This document shows, in pieces, positions 18,608-27,522 of a stretch of 64,000 nt of DNA (its first letter is position 1; every line of letters begins with the position of its first letter). A model generated the notes under the pieces. The model did no database searches. It worked only from the letters and a program-made list of their open reading frames with translations, and was not told where the DNA came from. Source of the DNA: QHXW01 sp963847515 (GTDB taxonomy: Bacteria > Acidobacteriota > Terriglobia > Bryobacterales > Bryobacteraceae); the NCBI GenBank assembly GCA_963847515.1, contig CAWKAA010000003.1:434001-498000 (forward strand), read 5' to 3'. A program made the position numbers and the translations under genes.

Positions 18608-19177
18608 ATGGGAACCGCACTAACTCCAGATCCGAAGAAGCCATTCTTGAGCGACATCCAGGAAATTCGCCGCCGCGCGCGGAAACATATTGAAAAAGGC
18701 GCGGTAACGGAAGATTACAAAGCTGACCTTGAGACGTCGCTGCGCGTCTTAAACGAGGCACTGGCTACTGAAATTGTTTGCGTTCTTCGCTATAGACGCC
18801 ACCATTTCATGGCGAGTGGCATTCACGCCCAGGCAGTGGCCGATGAGTTTCTCGAACACGCCAATGAAGAGCAGAGCCACGCGGACCAAATTGCCGCTCG
18901 CATCATCCAGCTCAATGGCGAGCCCAACTTCAATCCCGAAGGTCTTCTGATGCGCAGCCATTCCGAATATGTCGAAGGGCAAACGCTTATGGAAATGATC
19001 AAGGAAGACCTGGTCGCCGAGCGCATTGCCGTAGAGTCCTATTCCGAAATCATCCGCTACTTCGGGGACAAGGATCCGACCAGCCGCCGCCTCATGGAAG
19101 AAATCCTCGCCAAAGAAGAGGAGCACGCCGAAGACATGAAAACGCTGATCGAGCACGTTGGAAAGGACACGAAGTAA
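18608..19177 (+). CDS. Ferritin-like (bacterioferritin-type) protein
   Basis: 189 aa from the ATG at 18608, which has GAAGGAG upstream. The four-helix bundle shows a di-iron pattern: Glu in LNEALATEIVCVLRY, FLEHANEEQSHADQIAARI (ExxH), and AERIAVESYSEIIRYF then ILAKEEEHAEDM. The first 40 residues are a polar extension. It probably stores or oxidises iron; binding of heme cannot be judged. Stress or iron control is plausible but not visible. Confidence 0.8.
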   Translation: MGTALTPDPKKPFLSDIQEIRRRARKHIEKGAVTEDYKADLETSLRVLNEALATEIVCVLRYRRHHFMASGIHAQAVADEFLEHANEEQSHADQIAARIIQLNGEPNFNPEGLLMRSHSEYVEGQTLMEMIKEDLVAERIAVESYSEIIRYFGDKDPTSRRLMEEILAKEEEHAEDMKTLIEHVGKDTK

Positions 19178-19195
19178 CCGGAGCGCAGCTCAAAA

Positions 19196-19753
19196 CTATT
19201 CGCCGCGCGACCACGGCGGCACGATCCCGTTCATGCGCGAGTAAGCAATCGATTGTCCCAGGTGCTCGCTGGCGTGCTCGAGGATCGACATATACGCGGC
19301 CGCCGGGGTTGCATTCTCGCCGAAGAATTTGATGGGCTTCGAAAGCGCGTCTGCGCCCGAGCTTTCCAGCGCGCTGTGAACCTCTTTGAATGACGCTTCA
19401 AGATCTGCCAGCACCTTGGGTTTACTCGCGATGGTTTTCTCACGCTGTTCGTTGTCCTGTACCAACTTCATGAACGTGTCACGCTCCGGCACGCCGTGCA
19501 TCACCGTCAGTAACAGGCGGTTGCCATTGGCGACGTGCACATAAACCTCGCTCACAGACCTGACATCGGCGCCGGGCCTCCACGAATACTTCTCTTCCGG
19601 CATGGCCTTCGCCAGGCTCATGGTTTTGGCTTCAGCATCGTTGAACGAAAGCAGAAAATCCCGCTGGAATCCGTTCACGGGTTTCTGAACCTGTGCCAGC
19701 GCTAAGCCGAGCAGGCCCGCAAACAGCGATAACGCTACAAATCTGGTTCGCAT
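19196..19753 (-). CDS. Exported DinB-family protein
   Basis: 185 aa with a clean signal peptide (FVALSLFAGLLGLALAQ). The mature part is a DinB-like four-helix bundle: RDFLLSFNDAEAK, YSWRPGADVRSVSEVYVHVANGNRLL and ILEHASEHLGQSIAYSRMNGIVPP, which carry the three metal-binding histidines of the family. DinB-like proteins include thiol-dependent metal enzymes; exported versions are common in Acidobacteria and of unknown role. It converges with the ferritin-like gene. Confidence 0.8.
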   Translation of the reverse strand: MRTRFVALSLFAGLLGLALAQVQKPVNGFQRDFLLSFNDAEAKTMSLAKAMPEEKYSWRPGADVRSVSEVYVHVANGNRLLLTVMHGVPERDTFMKLVQDNEQREKTIASKPKVLADLEASFKEVHSALESSGADALSKPIKFFGENATPAAAYMSILEHASEHLGQSIAYSRMNGIVPPWSRGE

Positions 19754-19923
19754 TCTCTGTGTGACGTCCTTAAGCTAAATTTGTCCCAACGACGGGACAG
19801 CCGGTCCCACGAGCGGACAAGCCGGAGCGAGATAGCGCTGCGAAGTTCAACAGATTGAAGCGTCTGGGCCTGGCAAACGGTTTGCTCGCAGCATCCGATT
19901 GCTTTCATCTTCCAGGAGGTGCC

Positions 19924-20361
19924 ATGGCAAACAGCGAACGGATGCGAGAGGAAATGTCGGCTCCGCCGGCGGCGGACTATTGGACGCGCAAGAGTGAGGC
20001 CGGCTGGAGGCTTGCGGCAGTGGAGTGGATCAGAGAAATTAAGGGCGCGGAGGCAGTTGCGCCGGACCCCGCTCAAGAAATCCCTTACGGCCTGAAGATT
20101 GCCGACGACTGCGCCCACCTGGAGGTTCACCCCGCCGAACGCGAAGCACTGATGCTGATGCTGGAACTGATCGTCCAGGACCGCACGCTGTCGCAGGTCG
20201 CGGCCGAGCTGAATGGGCGAGGCTTTCGCACGCGGCGCGGCATGGAGTGGGGGCCGGCATCGGTTTTCAATATGCTGCCGCGTATGATTGAGGTTGGTCC
20301 CAACGTGTTTTCGCAGACAGAGTGGGCTACGCGCCGCGGGCGCTTGCTTCGAGTAGTGTAG
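19924..20361 (+). CDS. Small protein with a serine-recombinase-like 'Recombinase' segment
   Basis: 145 aa from the ATG at 19924 behind a strong AGGAGGTG. Residues ~75-125 (EREALMLMLELIVQDRTLSQVAAELNGRGFRTRRGMEWGPASVFNMLPRMIE) match the layout of the Recombinase domain that follows the catalytic part of large serine recombinases, but no resolvase domain with its active Ser is present. It may be a DNA-binding regulator or a domesticated fragment. The strong ribosome binding site suggests it is expressed. Function unknown. Confidence 0.65.
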   Translation: MANSERMREEMSAPPAADYWTRKSEAGWRLAAVEWIREIKGAEAVAPDPAQEIPYGLKIADDCAHLEVHPAEREALMLMLELIVQDRTLSQVAAELNGRGFRTRRGMEWGPASVFNMLPRMIEVGPNVFSQTEWATRRGRLLRVV

Positions 20362-20364
20362 CGG

Positions 20365-20520
20365 CTAACCGCCACTCTCGTCCGCGAGGTTCTTTTTGTG
20401 CTTGGGCTTCTTGCGCGCCGGCTTGGGGACGATCACACGCGCCGCTGGAACGATCCCAACCCGCTCCCGCGCCAGCTTGCGTATTTCCTTCTTCACATCG
20501 AACTTCTTCTTGCGGGCCAT
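20365..20520 (-). CDS. Small, highly basic protein (51 aa)
   Basis: The ATG at 20520 opens a 51-aa frame, MARKKKFDVKKEIRKLARE, rich in Lys/Arg, with a KPARKKPKHKK tail. It starts 2 bases after the stop of the exported protein gene upstream, so it is probably the third gene of an lpxC operon. Such composition suggests nucleic-acid or ribosome binding, but no family is recognised. It ends 3 bases from the converging recombinase-like gene. Confidence 0.6.
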   Translation of the reverse strand: MARKKKFDVKKEIRKLARERVGIVPAARVIVPKPARKKPKHKKNLADESGG

Positions 20521-20522
20521 AC

Positions 20523-21017
20523 TTATTTCCGGTGAGCCACGGCGTGGATGTACGGGGTGAACGGCTTCCCTGGCGTGGCAATCGCGAATTCGATCCCCAC
20601 CTTGTTGTCGCGCTGTCTGATATAGGTGAGCAGGTAACGCGGCGCCGAAGCCTGCCCGGTGCTCGTGAAGACCACACCGTCACCTTCGGTCCGAAACTCG
20701 ACGGAGTAGTGGATCACGTGTCCCTCATTGTCGAAGTACACTGCGTTCCAGCCGGAGCCTTCCGGATAAATAACCATCAGATCTTCATGGGAATAGGGAG
20801 GCCTATCTTTGGCTCCAGGATATTCGGCGTGGTTGCGGCGAACCAGGACGTGCTGGTCAAGTTGCAGCTCGAACTTGAACCCGCCCGTTCCTTGTCCGGG
20901 ATCGCCTCCGCCCTCGCCAGTCCATTCGCCGATGAGAAATTGCCACCCATCCCAGTTCGGCTTGTTCTGGGCGCACAGAGAAGCGGCAGCCAGCAACAAA
21001 ATCGCGGCGGATTTCAC
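20523..21017 (-). CDS. Exported protein, lipocalin/DUF1579-like beta barrel
   Basis: 164 aa from GTG at 21017, which overlaps the lpxC stop codon by four bases. A short signal peptide (KSAAILLLAAASLCAQ) precedes a mature domain that starts WDGWQFLIGEWTGEG, the pattern of small beta-barrel proteins related to DUF1579/nitrobindin, and alternates strands to the end (GFKFELQLDQHVLVRRNH, VVFTSTGQASAPRYLLTYI). Coupling to lpxC suggests an envelope role, which is inference. Confidence 0.72.
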   Translation of the reverse strand: MKSAAILLLAAASLCAQNKPNWDGWQFLIGEWTGEGGGDPGQGTGGFKFELQLDQHVLVRRNHAEYPGAKDRPPYSHEDLMVIYPEGSGWNAVYFDNEGHVIHYSVEFRTEGDGVVFTSTGQASAPRYLLTYIRQRDNKVGIEFAIATPGKPFTPYIHAVAHRK

Positions 21018-21904
21018 GACATCAGGGCGTGGGCCACGCGGGTGGCCAGTTGGTCGAAGGTGATGATCTCGTATAGCGATGGGTCCGACATGATGCGCGC
21101 CACCAGTTGCGCGTGCATGGCGTGCCCGGCGCGCTCCGCAATGACGTGGCCCAGCAGCGGTTTGCCGATCAGCGCCAGATCGCCGATCAAGTCGAGCGCT
21201 TTGTGCCGGCAGCATTCGTCCGGGAAGCGCAGGCCCTCTGGATTCATCACGCTTTCCCGATCGAAGCACACCGCATTTTCGAGCGATGCTCCGCGGATCA
21301 GACCCATGTTGCGCATCTGGTCCAGTTCGTAAGAAAACCCGAAGGTACGCGCCGGCGCAATCTCCGCGGCATAGCGCTCCGGCGTTACTTCCATTTCGAG
21401 CGACTGTTTGCCCACCATCGGATGATCGAATCGAATTTCGCAGGTGAGCCGGAACGCTTCGTCCGGCAGAATCGTGATGCGCTTGCCGTGATCTTCAACC
21501 GTTATCGGGCGCCGGATGCGCAGATAGCGTCGCTTTCGCCGGTACTGGCGAACCCCCGCCGCGCGGATCAGCTCGACAAACGGCATCCCGCTGCCGTCGA
21601 GAATGGGCACCTCGAGGTTGTTGATCTCGATATAGGCGTTATCGATCCCGCTGCTGTAGAAAACGCTTAGCAGATGCTCGGTGGTCGAGATCAGCACGCC
21701 CTGCCGCATCAGGCTCGTGGCATAGCTTACCCGCGCGACATGCCGCCAGCTGGCGGAGATGGGGAAATTATCCAGGTCAGTCCGCAGAAAAACGATGCCG
21801 GTTGAAACCGGGGCCGGCAGAACACGAATCGAAACCGGAACTCCGCTGTGCAGGCCGATGCCGTTGGTTTCAACAGGGCGCTGGATCGTCGTCTCAAAGC
21901 GCAA
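21014..21904 (-). CDS. lpxC: UDP-3-O-acyl-N-acetylglucosamine deacetylase LpxC
   Basis: 296 aa, normal length. It catalyses the committed step of lipid A synthesis. The family motifs are present: GIGLHSG, ISTTEHLLSVFYSSGIDNA (first zinc His), CCRHKALDLIGDLALIG (zinc His and Asp) and AERAGHAMH (catalytic His). Its presence means the organism makes lipid A, so it is diderm. It is the first gene of a probable operon with the exported barrel protein and the 51-aa basic protein. Confidence 0.95.
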   Translation of the reverse strand: MRFETTIQRPVETNGIGLHSGVPVSIRVLPAPVSTGIVFLRTDLDNFPISASWRHVARVSYATSLMRQGVLISTTEHLLSVFYSSGIDNAYIEINNLEVPILDGSGMPFVELIRAAGVRQYRRKRRYLRIRRPITVEDHGKRITILPDEAFRLTCEIRFDHPMVGKQSLEMEVTPERYAAEIAPARTFGFSYELDQMRNMGLIRGASLENAVCFDRESVMNPEGLRFPDECCRHKALDLIGDLALIGKPLLGHVIAERAGHAMHAQLVARIMSDPSLYEIITFDQLATRVAHALMS

Positions 21905-22012
21905 AAAGGCTCCTCAAAAGTTGCTGTAAACTTTCGTTAATAGGCAATCGCAGAGCCGTAGCTGTAACTTATTGATTCTAAGACATGTCGAAAATATGCC
22001 CGATGCAAAAAA

Positions 22013-22039
22013 GCCACACATTGCAGTCCCCAGTGTGGC
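22013..22039. repeat. Inverted repeat in the lpxC-polA divergent intergenic region
   Basis: GCCACAC (22013-22019) and GTGTGGC (22033-22039) form a perfect 7-bp stem with a 13-base loop, between the divergent lpxC and polA starts and 44 bp before the polA start. It could be a regulatory site or an RNA hairpin in the polA leader. No T-run follows. Confidence 0.3.
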
Positions 22040-22082
22040 CCCCGTACCTCTATGAGGTCTGTGGAGATATGATGAAAGTCTC

Positions 22083-24658
22083 GTGCCTCATCCCCGTCTG
22101 TTCTTGATTGATACGTACGGGTTTATCTTCCGCGCGTATCATGCGCGGGCCCGCTCAGCCGCCCCGCCCATGCGAACATCTACCGGACTTTCCACGGAGG
22201 CGGTTTACATCTTTACGAATATGCTCCGGAAGCTAGCTAAAACATACAAGCCGGAGTACATCGCGGCCGTCTTTGAGAGCATCGGCCCAACCCTGCGCGA
22301 ACAGGAATTTGCTGAATACAAAGCCAATCGGGCTGAGGCGCCGCCGGATTTGGGTGAACAGATCGTCTACATCCGGCGGCTGCTGGAGGCCCTGCGGATT
22401 CCCATCCTCGAGTTCCGCGGATTCGAAGCGGATGACGTGATCGGCACCATTTCGCGGCGCGCGGAACAGGCGTGGTTTTGAGGTGGTGATCGTTTCGAGC
22501 GACAAAGACATGCTGCAACTGGTGACCGACCACGTTTCCATGCTCAATCCTGCTAAGGATGATACCTGGTATGACCCGGCTAAAGTCCAGGAATTCATGG
22601 GCGTGAAGCCAACTCAGGTCGCCGATCTGTTGGCGCTCAGAGGGGACTCAATCGACAATATCCCCGGTGCACCCGGCATCGGCGAGAAAGGCGCCAAGGA
22701 TTTGATCGCACAATTCGGATCGGTTGAGGCGGCGCTCGACCGGGCAGCCGAAGTCGAGCGCAAGATGTACCGGGAAAGCCTGCAGAATAACCGCGAACGC
22801 ATCGCGTTGAGTAAGCGTCTGGCTACCATCGAGACGGCTGTTCCGATCGAGTTTTCGCCCGGACAGGTGAAGGCGCGGGAGCCCGATTTGGTTGTGCTGA
22901 AGCAGATTTATAAGGAACTGGAGTTTCACAGCCATCTGAAGGAGTTGGGCCCGGGCGAGGATCATGCGCGCGCGGGACTACCAAGCGCTGGGTACGCCCG
23001 AAAGCGTAGATGCCTGGGTGGCGGCGATCCCTGAGGGTACGATGGTAGCGGTTGCGATTGCGAAATCGGGTGAAGGCGAGCTGGCGCTCGACACCGTTGG
23101 ACTGGCCTGGAAGCAAGGGGAAGCGCGCGCCGTGCCACTCCAGCTTCTGGACCGGCTGCGGCCGTTGCTCGAAGACGGCGCGCGTCCGAAGATCGCCTGC
23201 GACGTGAAATCCGCGCTGCTGGCGTTTTCCAAGCTCGGCTTCGAGGCACGCGGTTTCATTCATGACGTGATGTTGTATGCGTTTCTGCTCGACGCCGATC
23301 CGGGCGGCTGTTCTCTGGATAATCTGGCGCACCGGCGCCTGGATCTGAAGCTCGGGGCCTCGCCCGAGCAGCACGCCGATTACGCGCTCGAACTATACCA
23401 GGACCTCAGCCGCGAGGTCGACGGCCGCAACTTGCGCAGCCTTTACGAAACCGTGGAGTTGCCGCTGGCCAGCGTGCTGGCCCGCATGGAGCTGACGGGA
23501 ATCCTGATCGATTCAACCGAGCTGAAGCGGCTCTCCGGTCTGATGGAGACGGACATCGCGCGGCTGACCGCTGAAATCCACCAGATAGCGGGCAAGCCGT
23601 TCAACATCAGCTCTCCACAACAGCTCGGTCGCATGTTGTTCGAGGATTTAAAGCTGCCGTCGCCGGTGAAATACGGCAAGGGAAAAATCATTTCCACGGC
23701 GGCTGACATTCTGGACGATCTTGCCGGCGAGCATAAAATTGTGCGCAAAGTCCTCGAGTACCGCCAGCTCACCAAGCTGAAGGGCACCTACGTCGACGCG
23801 CTGCCCTTGCTGCTCGACCCGCGCACCGGCCGCCTGCACACCAGCTTCAACCAGACGGGCGCCGCAACGGGCCGTTTGTCGTCGTCGAATCCGAACCTGC
23901 AAAACATTCCGATCCGCACGGAACTGGGCCGCGAGATCCGCGCGGCCTTCATTCCACGGCCCGGCTGGAAGCTCGTGATAGCGGACTATTCGCAAATCGA
24001 ACTGCGTTTGCTGGCGCACATGTCGCACGACGCAGTGCTGGTAGAGGCGTTCCGCAACGGCGAAGACATTCACACGCGCACGGCCGCCGAGGTGATGGGC
24101 GTCCCGCCGCTCATGGTCAGCGCGGAAGACCGGCGCCGCGCCAAAGCGGTGAATTTCGGCATTGTCTATGGCATCAGCCCGTTCGGCCTCTCGCAACAAC
24201 TGGGAATTTCGCGCGGGGAAGCGGAGCTGTACATTCAGGCTTATTTCGAGCGCTACACCGGCGTGAAGAAATTTATCGAGAGCACAATTGCCGAGGTGCG
24301 GCGCACCGGGGTGACCAGGACGCTTCTGGGCAGGGAGCGCCCCATCCCAGAGATGAATAGCCGCAATCCTTCGTCCCGGGGATTCGCCGAGCGCACCGCG
24401 GTAAACTCGCCGCTCCAGGGCACTGCCGCCGATATCATCAAAGCCGCGATGATCCGCATCGACCGCAAGCTGCGAGAAGAAAAGTATCAGGCCGCGATGC
24501 TGCTGCAGGTTCACGACGAGCTGGTTTTCGAAGCTCCGGCCGAAGAGACGCAGAAACTGTCTGTCATGGTGAAGCGCGAAATGGAGCAAGTGTACCCGCT
24601 GGAGGTTCCTATGGTGGCGGATATCGGGGTGGGAGAGAATTGGAGGGACGCGAAATAA
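22083..24658 (+). CDS. polA: DNA polymerase I, two frameshifts in this sequence
   Basis: About 857 aa after correction. The 5'-nuclease domain opens with FLIDTYGFIFRAYHA and has FRGFEADDVIGT; the frame then stops at 22481 and resumes one base on with VVIVSSDKDMLQLV and GDSIDNIPGAPGIGEKGA. A second shift near 22964 leads into the exonuclease-like and polymerase domains: TGRLSSSNPNLQNIPIRTE, IADYSQIELRLLAH (motif A), RRRAKAVNFGIVYG (O helix) and LQVHDELVFEAP (motif C). The 3'-5' exonuclease acidic triad is not evident, as in Taq-type enzymes. Both shifts look like one-base insertions (GTGGTTTT near 22475; GCGCGCGGG near 22970). Start GTG at 22083. Confidence 0.93.
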
Positions 24659-24662
24659 CTTT

Positions 24663-24896
24663 ATGGCCAAAGAAACTCTTGCGCTCCACATCCAGCCAGA
24701 AACGCGGAAGGCGCTCGACGCCATTGCCCAGAGCCTGCATCGGAACCGGAGCTACATAGTCAACGAAGCGCTTGCTGCGTACGTCGACACATGGCAGACA
24801 GATCATATACGTCAGGGCCTGCATGAAGCAGAGGCTCGCAAGTTCGTTGGGACGAAGGACGCGAAAAAAGTTCTCGCCCGCCTACGGCGCACATGA
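24663..24896 (+). CDS. Ribbon-helix-helix (CopG-type) protein, antitoxin-like
   Basis: 77 aa. ETLALHIQPETRKALDAIAQSLHRNRSYIVNEALAAYV is a typical ribbon-helix-helix fold, and the tail after YVDTWQTDHIRQGLHEAEA resembles ParD/CopG antitoxins that clasp a RelE/ParE toxin. No toxin gene follows in any frame, so it is an orphan. It starts 4 bases after polA, hence probably co-transcribed with it. It may be an autonomous DNA-binding repressor. Confidence 0.75.
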   Translation: MAKETLALHIQPETRKALDAIAQSLHRNRSYIVNEALAAYVDTWQTDHIRQGLHEAEARKFVGTKDAKKVLARLRRT

Positions 24897-25003
24897 TGGC
24901 CTGACTCGTTTTGACTCAAAGGTTGCTACCGGCCTTTTCACCGCCTCCGGTTTAGCGTATACTCCCCACATCGCGCCTCGTGGCTCGCGAAAAGGAGAGT
25001 GCC

Positions 25004-25405
25004 ATGACGTTTGTGACCAGCCCTCTCACACGCACGCAGTTGCTGGATGAAATCCATCAGATTGTTGGGTGGCTTCAATCCAACGGAATCGACGATCTTG
25101 TGATCGAGTACGGCTCGGGCTGCAAGCTGGAGCCGGAGCTGCTTTGGCGGGACATCGAGGTCCGCCGCGCGGATTTGCTCCCCTTCATCCAGACCAGCAT
25201 CGACAACGGGATCTATGCACCGGGCGAGGCCGACCTTGTGTTACAGGATCGTGACCGGACGTTTGAATGCCTGTTCTGTCACGAATCCGACATTCACCTG
25301 GCGACCGACGACGAGGGCATCCTGACACAAGCAGCCCAACGCTGGCTGGACAAAGGCTACGGAGGTTTCAAGCTGGCAGCCAGCGAGAACTGGGAGCCGT
25401 TCTAG
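25004..25405 (+). CDS. Hypothetical protein, 133 aa
   Basis: The ATG at 25004 has AAAGGAGAG upstream. The protein is acidic and soluble, with one CLFCH motif (CxxCH, residues ~88-92) in the middle and no signal peptide, so heme attachment is unlikely; a metal site is possible. It begins with a helix (TRTQLLDEIHQIVGWLQSNGIDD). Not recognised. Confidence 0.65.
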   Translation: MTFVTSPLTRTQLLDEIHQIVGWLQSNGIDDLVIEYGSGCKLEPELLWRDIEVRRADLLPFIQTSIDNGIYAPGEADLVLQDRDRTFECLFCHESDIHLATDDEGILTQAAQRWLDKGYGGFKLAASENWEPF

Positions 25406-25496
25406 CGGCCGCACCTCGAAACAGCAGCGGACCGGTGTTGTATCATATCTGCCGATGACCAGCATCCTGCCCGGCGCAGGGTGATTCCCGCAGGTT

Positions 25497-26276
25497 ATGC
25501 CCGTATCGATCGATCAAATCGTCGTTCAACTCACGGCCCACATGTCAGACGAGCAGAAGCTCGCCTATATCATGCGATTTGCCAAGGAGCGCCGTAATCC
25601 CAACGTCGCGCTGCTGCTGTGCCTTTTCCTGGGTTGGGCGGGCGCGCACCATTACTACATGGGTCGAGTGGGAAAAGGCATCTTGTACACTCTCTTCGCA
25701 TGGACGCTGGTGCCATTGGTCCTCTCCCTCTTTGCATGCCGCAAAATTCGAGTTGATGTTCAGCGGCAGAATTTTGTGAGAGCGGCGGAGCTCGCCGCAA
25801 CCTATTGCCCGGGCCTTCGGGTGGACTTCGCCGCCGGGGGCATTACGCTGGAGCCGCTTTTCCCAATCGCCAGGTCGTTGTTTGCCGTCGTGCTGGGATA
25901 TATCGTAATGCTAGTGGCGCAGCTTGTCGGAGACACCGCGCTGACTGCAGTGGCGCCTGCAATCGTGCCTCAGCCGGAGGAACCGCCAGAACCCGCTTAC
26001 TTCGCTTTTCGGCTGGGCACGGGCTTCTTCTTCATCGCCATGGGTGGTTACACCGGCGCGCTTCTTGCGGGACGCTCCGAAATGAAGCATGCGCTCAGCG
26101 TGGGTGCGCTATCGATTGCTGCCGGCATTCTCGAGGCGTTCTACTTCGCGGGCGAGCAACCGCTGTGGTACTCGATTGGGCTCATGTTTCTGTCGATACC
26201 GGCGGCGCTGGTGGGCGGGTACTTCCGGGTACGGCAGCTTGAATCTCCAAATGCCCAGACAGCCGAAGTAGAGTAA
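25497..26276 (+). CDS. TM2-domain membrane protein
   Basis: 259 aa. Residues ~33-85 are a TM2 domain: NPNVALLLCLFLGWAGAHHYYMGRVGKGILYTLF, two helices joined by the GxHxFYxG-like turn. About four more hydrophobic segments follow (SLFAVVLGYIVMLVAQLV, GFFFIAMGGYTGALLAG, ALSVGALSIAAGILEAF, YSIGLMFLSIPAALVGGYF). The N-terminal 30 residues are cytoplasmic-looking. Function unknown. Confidence 0.78.
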   Translation: MPVSIDQIVVQLTAHMSDEQKLAYIMRFAKERRNPNVALLLCLFLGWAGAHHYYMGRVGKGILYTLFAWTLVPLVLSLFACRKIRVDVQRQNFVRAAELAATYCPGLRVDFAAGGITLEPLFPIARSLFAVVLGYIVMLVAQLVGDTALTAVAPAIVPQPEEPPEPAYFAFRLGTGFFFIAMGGYTGALLAGRSEMKHALSVGALSIAAGILEAFYFAGEQPLWYSIGLMFLSIPAALVGGYFRVRQLESPNAQTAEVE

Positions 26277-26331
26277 GGCCCTGTCCCACCATTGATTCTC
26301 TTTGGACACGCTGTTCAACGAATTAGCGTTC

Positions 26332-27504
26332 TTACGTTTCCACCCGCCTCGCCGTTCCGTTCCACTTCACCCGCCGTCCGCTGCGTAGTGCATCGAGCGC
26401 CATGACCAGCACGACGCTGGTTTGCTGTCCCATCTCGACCGTGGCGTTCGGGTCCTTTCGCGACTGCACGCATTCCATAAAATTGCGGATATGTGCGCGC
26501 GTGGCGCTCTCGAAGCTGCCGGGCCGGTGCTTTTCGATGGTCGGGAATATCTCGGCGGCTTCGCTCTGCTGGTAGAGGGCGTAGCCTTCGCGCCCCATGT
26601 CAAGCCGTGCTTTAGATCCGTGGAATTGCTTCATCTGGTCGTTCGCGGGCGCGTAGCGCATGGCTTTGTAGCCAACGGTGAAGACCGCGAGATAGTTTTC
26701 CGGATACTCGATGGCCATGGAAGTGGTCTCGGGTATTTCCGCTCCCGCCAGGTTCACTCGTCCGGCGGTGCAAGTGACCGCAAGCGGATAGGTCGAATTC
26801 ATGAACCAGTGGATGGTATCGATCACGTGCGCGCCCTGACCGATCAGCATGCCGCCGGAATAATCCCAGAAGTAATACCAACTGAAGAAACGCACAGGAT
26901 CCAGCGGATGGTGCGCCGCGGGTCCGAGCCATTGCTGCCAGTCCAGCTTGCCGGCAAGCGGCGCCTGGCTTAGTGTCTTCTGATTATTCACCCACCACGC
27001 GTTCACCAGCCGCACCTCACCCAGGCGGTCCATCAGCTCCTTGCCCTCTTGAAACAGGTCGAAGCTGCGCCGTTGCATGCCCACCTGCACCACACGTTTG
27101 GTCCGGCGCACCGCCTCGATCACACGAAAGCCGTCGTCGATTTTGTGCGCCATGGGTTTCTCGACGTAGACGTCTTTGCCTGCTTCGACGGCATCGATCA
27201 CCATCTGGGCGTGCCAGTGATCCGGCGTGGCGATCACCACCACATCGATGGACGGCTCTTCGAGCACGCGCTTGTAGTTGTCGTAGGCTTTGGCGCCTGC
27301 GGCTGCCGCCTTTAAGCCCTTTTGCAGATTGGGCTCATAGACATCGCAAACGGCGTTCATCTCTACGCCCAGCTCTTTGAAATTTGCGGTGAGGAATTGG
27401 CCGCGGCCTCCGCTGCCGATTATGGCGCCACGAATACGCTCGTTCGCGCCCGCGATCTGCGCCGCGGACGCAGCCGTGGAAATCAAAAACTTACGGCGAT
27501 CCAT
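26332..27504 (-). CDS. Gfo/Idh/MocA-family oxidoreductase with Tat signal
   Basis: 390 aa. The N terminus MDRRKFLISTAASAAQIAGA is a twin-arginine signal. A Rossmann fold follows (RGAIIGSGGRGQFLTANF), with VVVIATPDHWHAQMVIDAVEAGKDVYVEKPMAHK holding the EKP motif whose Lys is catalytic or binds cofactor, and a C-terminal alpha/beta domain with DYSGGMLIGQGAHVIDTIHW. Tat export with bound NAD(P) is typical of this branch in Acidobacteria and Planctomycetes. Sugar or inositol substrates are likely but not identified. Confidence 0.87.
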   Translation of the reverse strand: MDRRKFLISTAASAAQIAGANERIRGAIIGSGGRGQFLTANFKELGVEMNAVCDVYEPNLQKGLKAAAAGAKAYDNYKRVLEEPSIDVVVIATPDHWHAQMVIDAVEAGKDVYVEKPMAHKIDDGFRVIEAVRRTKRVVQVGMQRRSFDLFQEGKELMDRLGEVRLVNAWWVNNQKTLSQAPLAGKLDWQQWLGPAAHHPLDPVRFFSWYYFWDYSGGMLIGQGAHVIDTIHWFMNSTYPLAVTCTAGRVNLAGAEIPETTSMAIEYPENYLAVFTVGYKAMRYAPANDQMKQFHGSKARLDMGREGYALYQQSEAAEIFPTIEKHRPGSFESATRAHIRNFMECVQSRKDPNATVEMGQQTSVVLVMALDALRSGRRVKWNGTARRVET

Positions 27505-27522
27505 GCAGAAGAGTGTATCGCG

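Noticed and set aside
25260..25280. CxxCH in the 133-aa hypothetical as a cytochrome c heme site
   Set aside because: The protein has no signal peptide, and cytochrome c maturation needs export.
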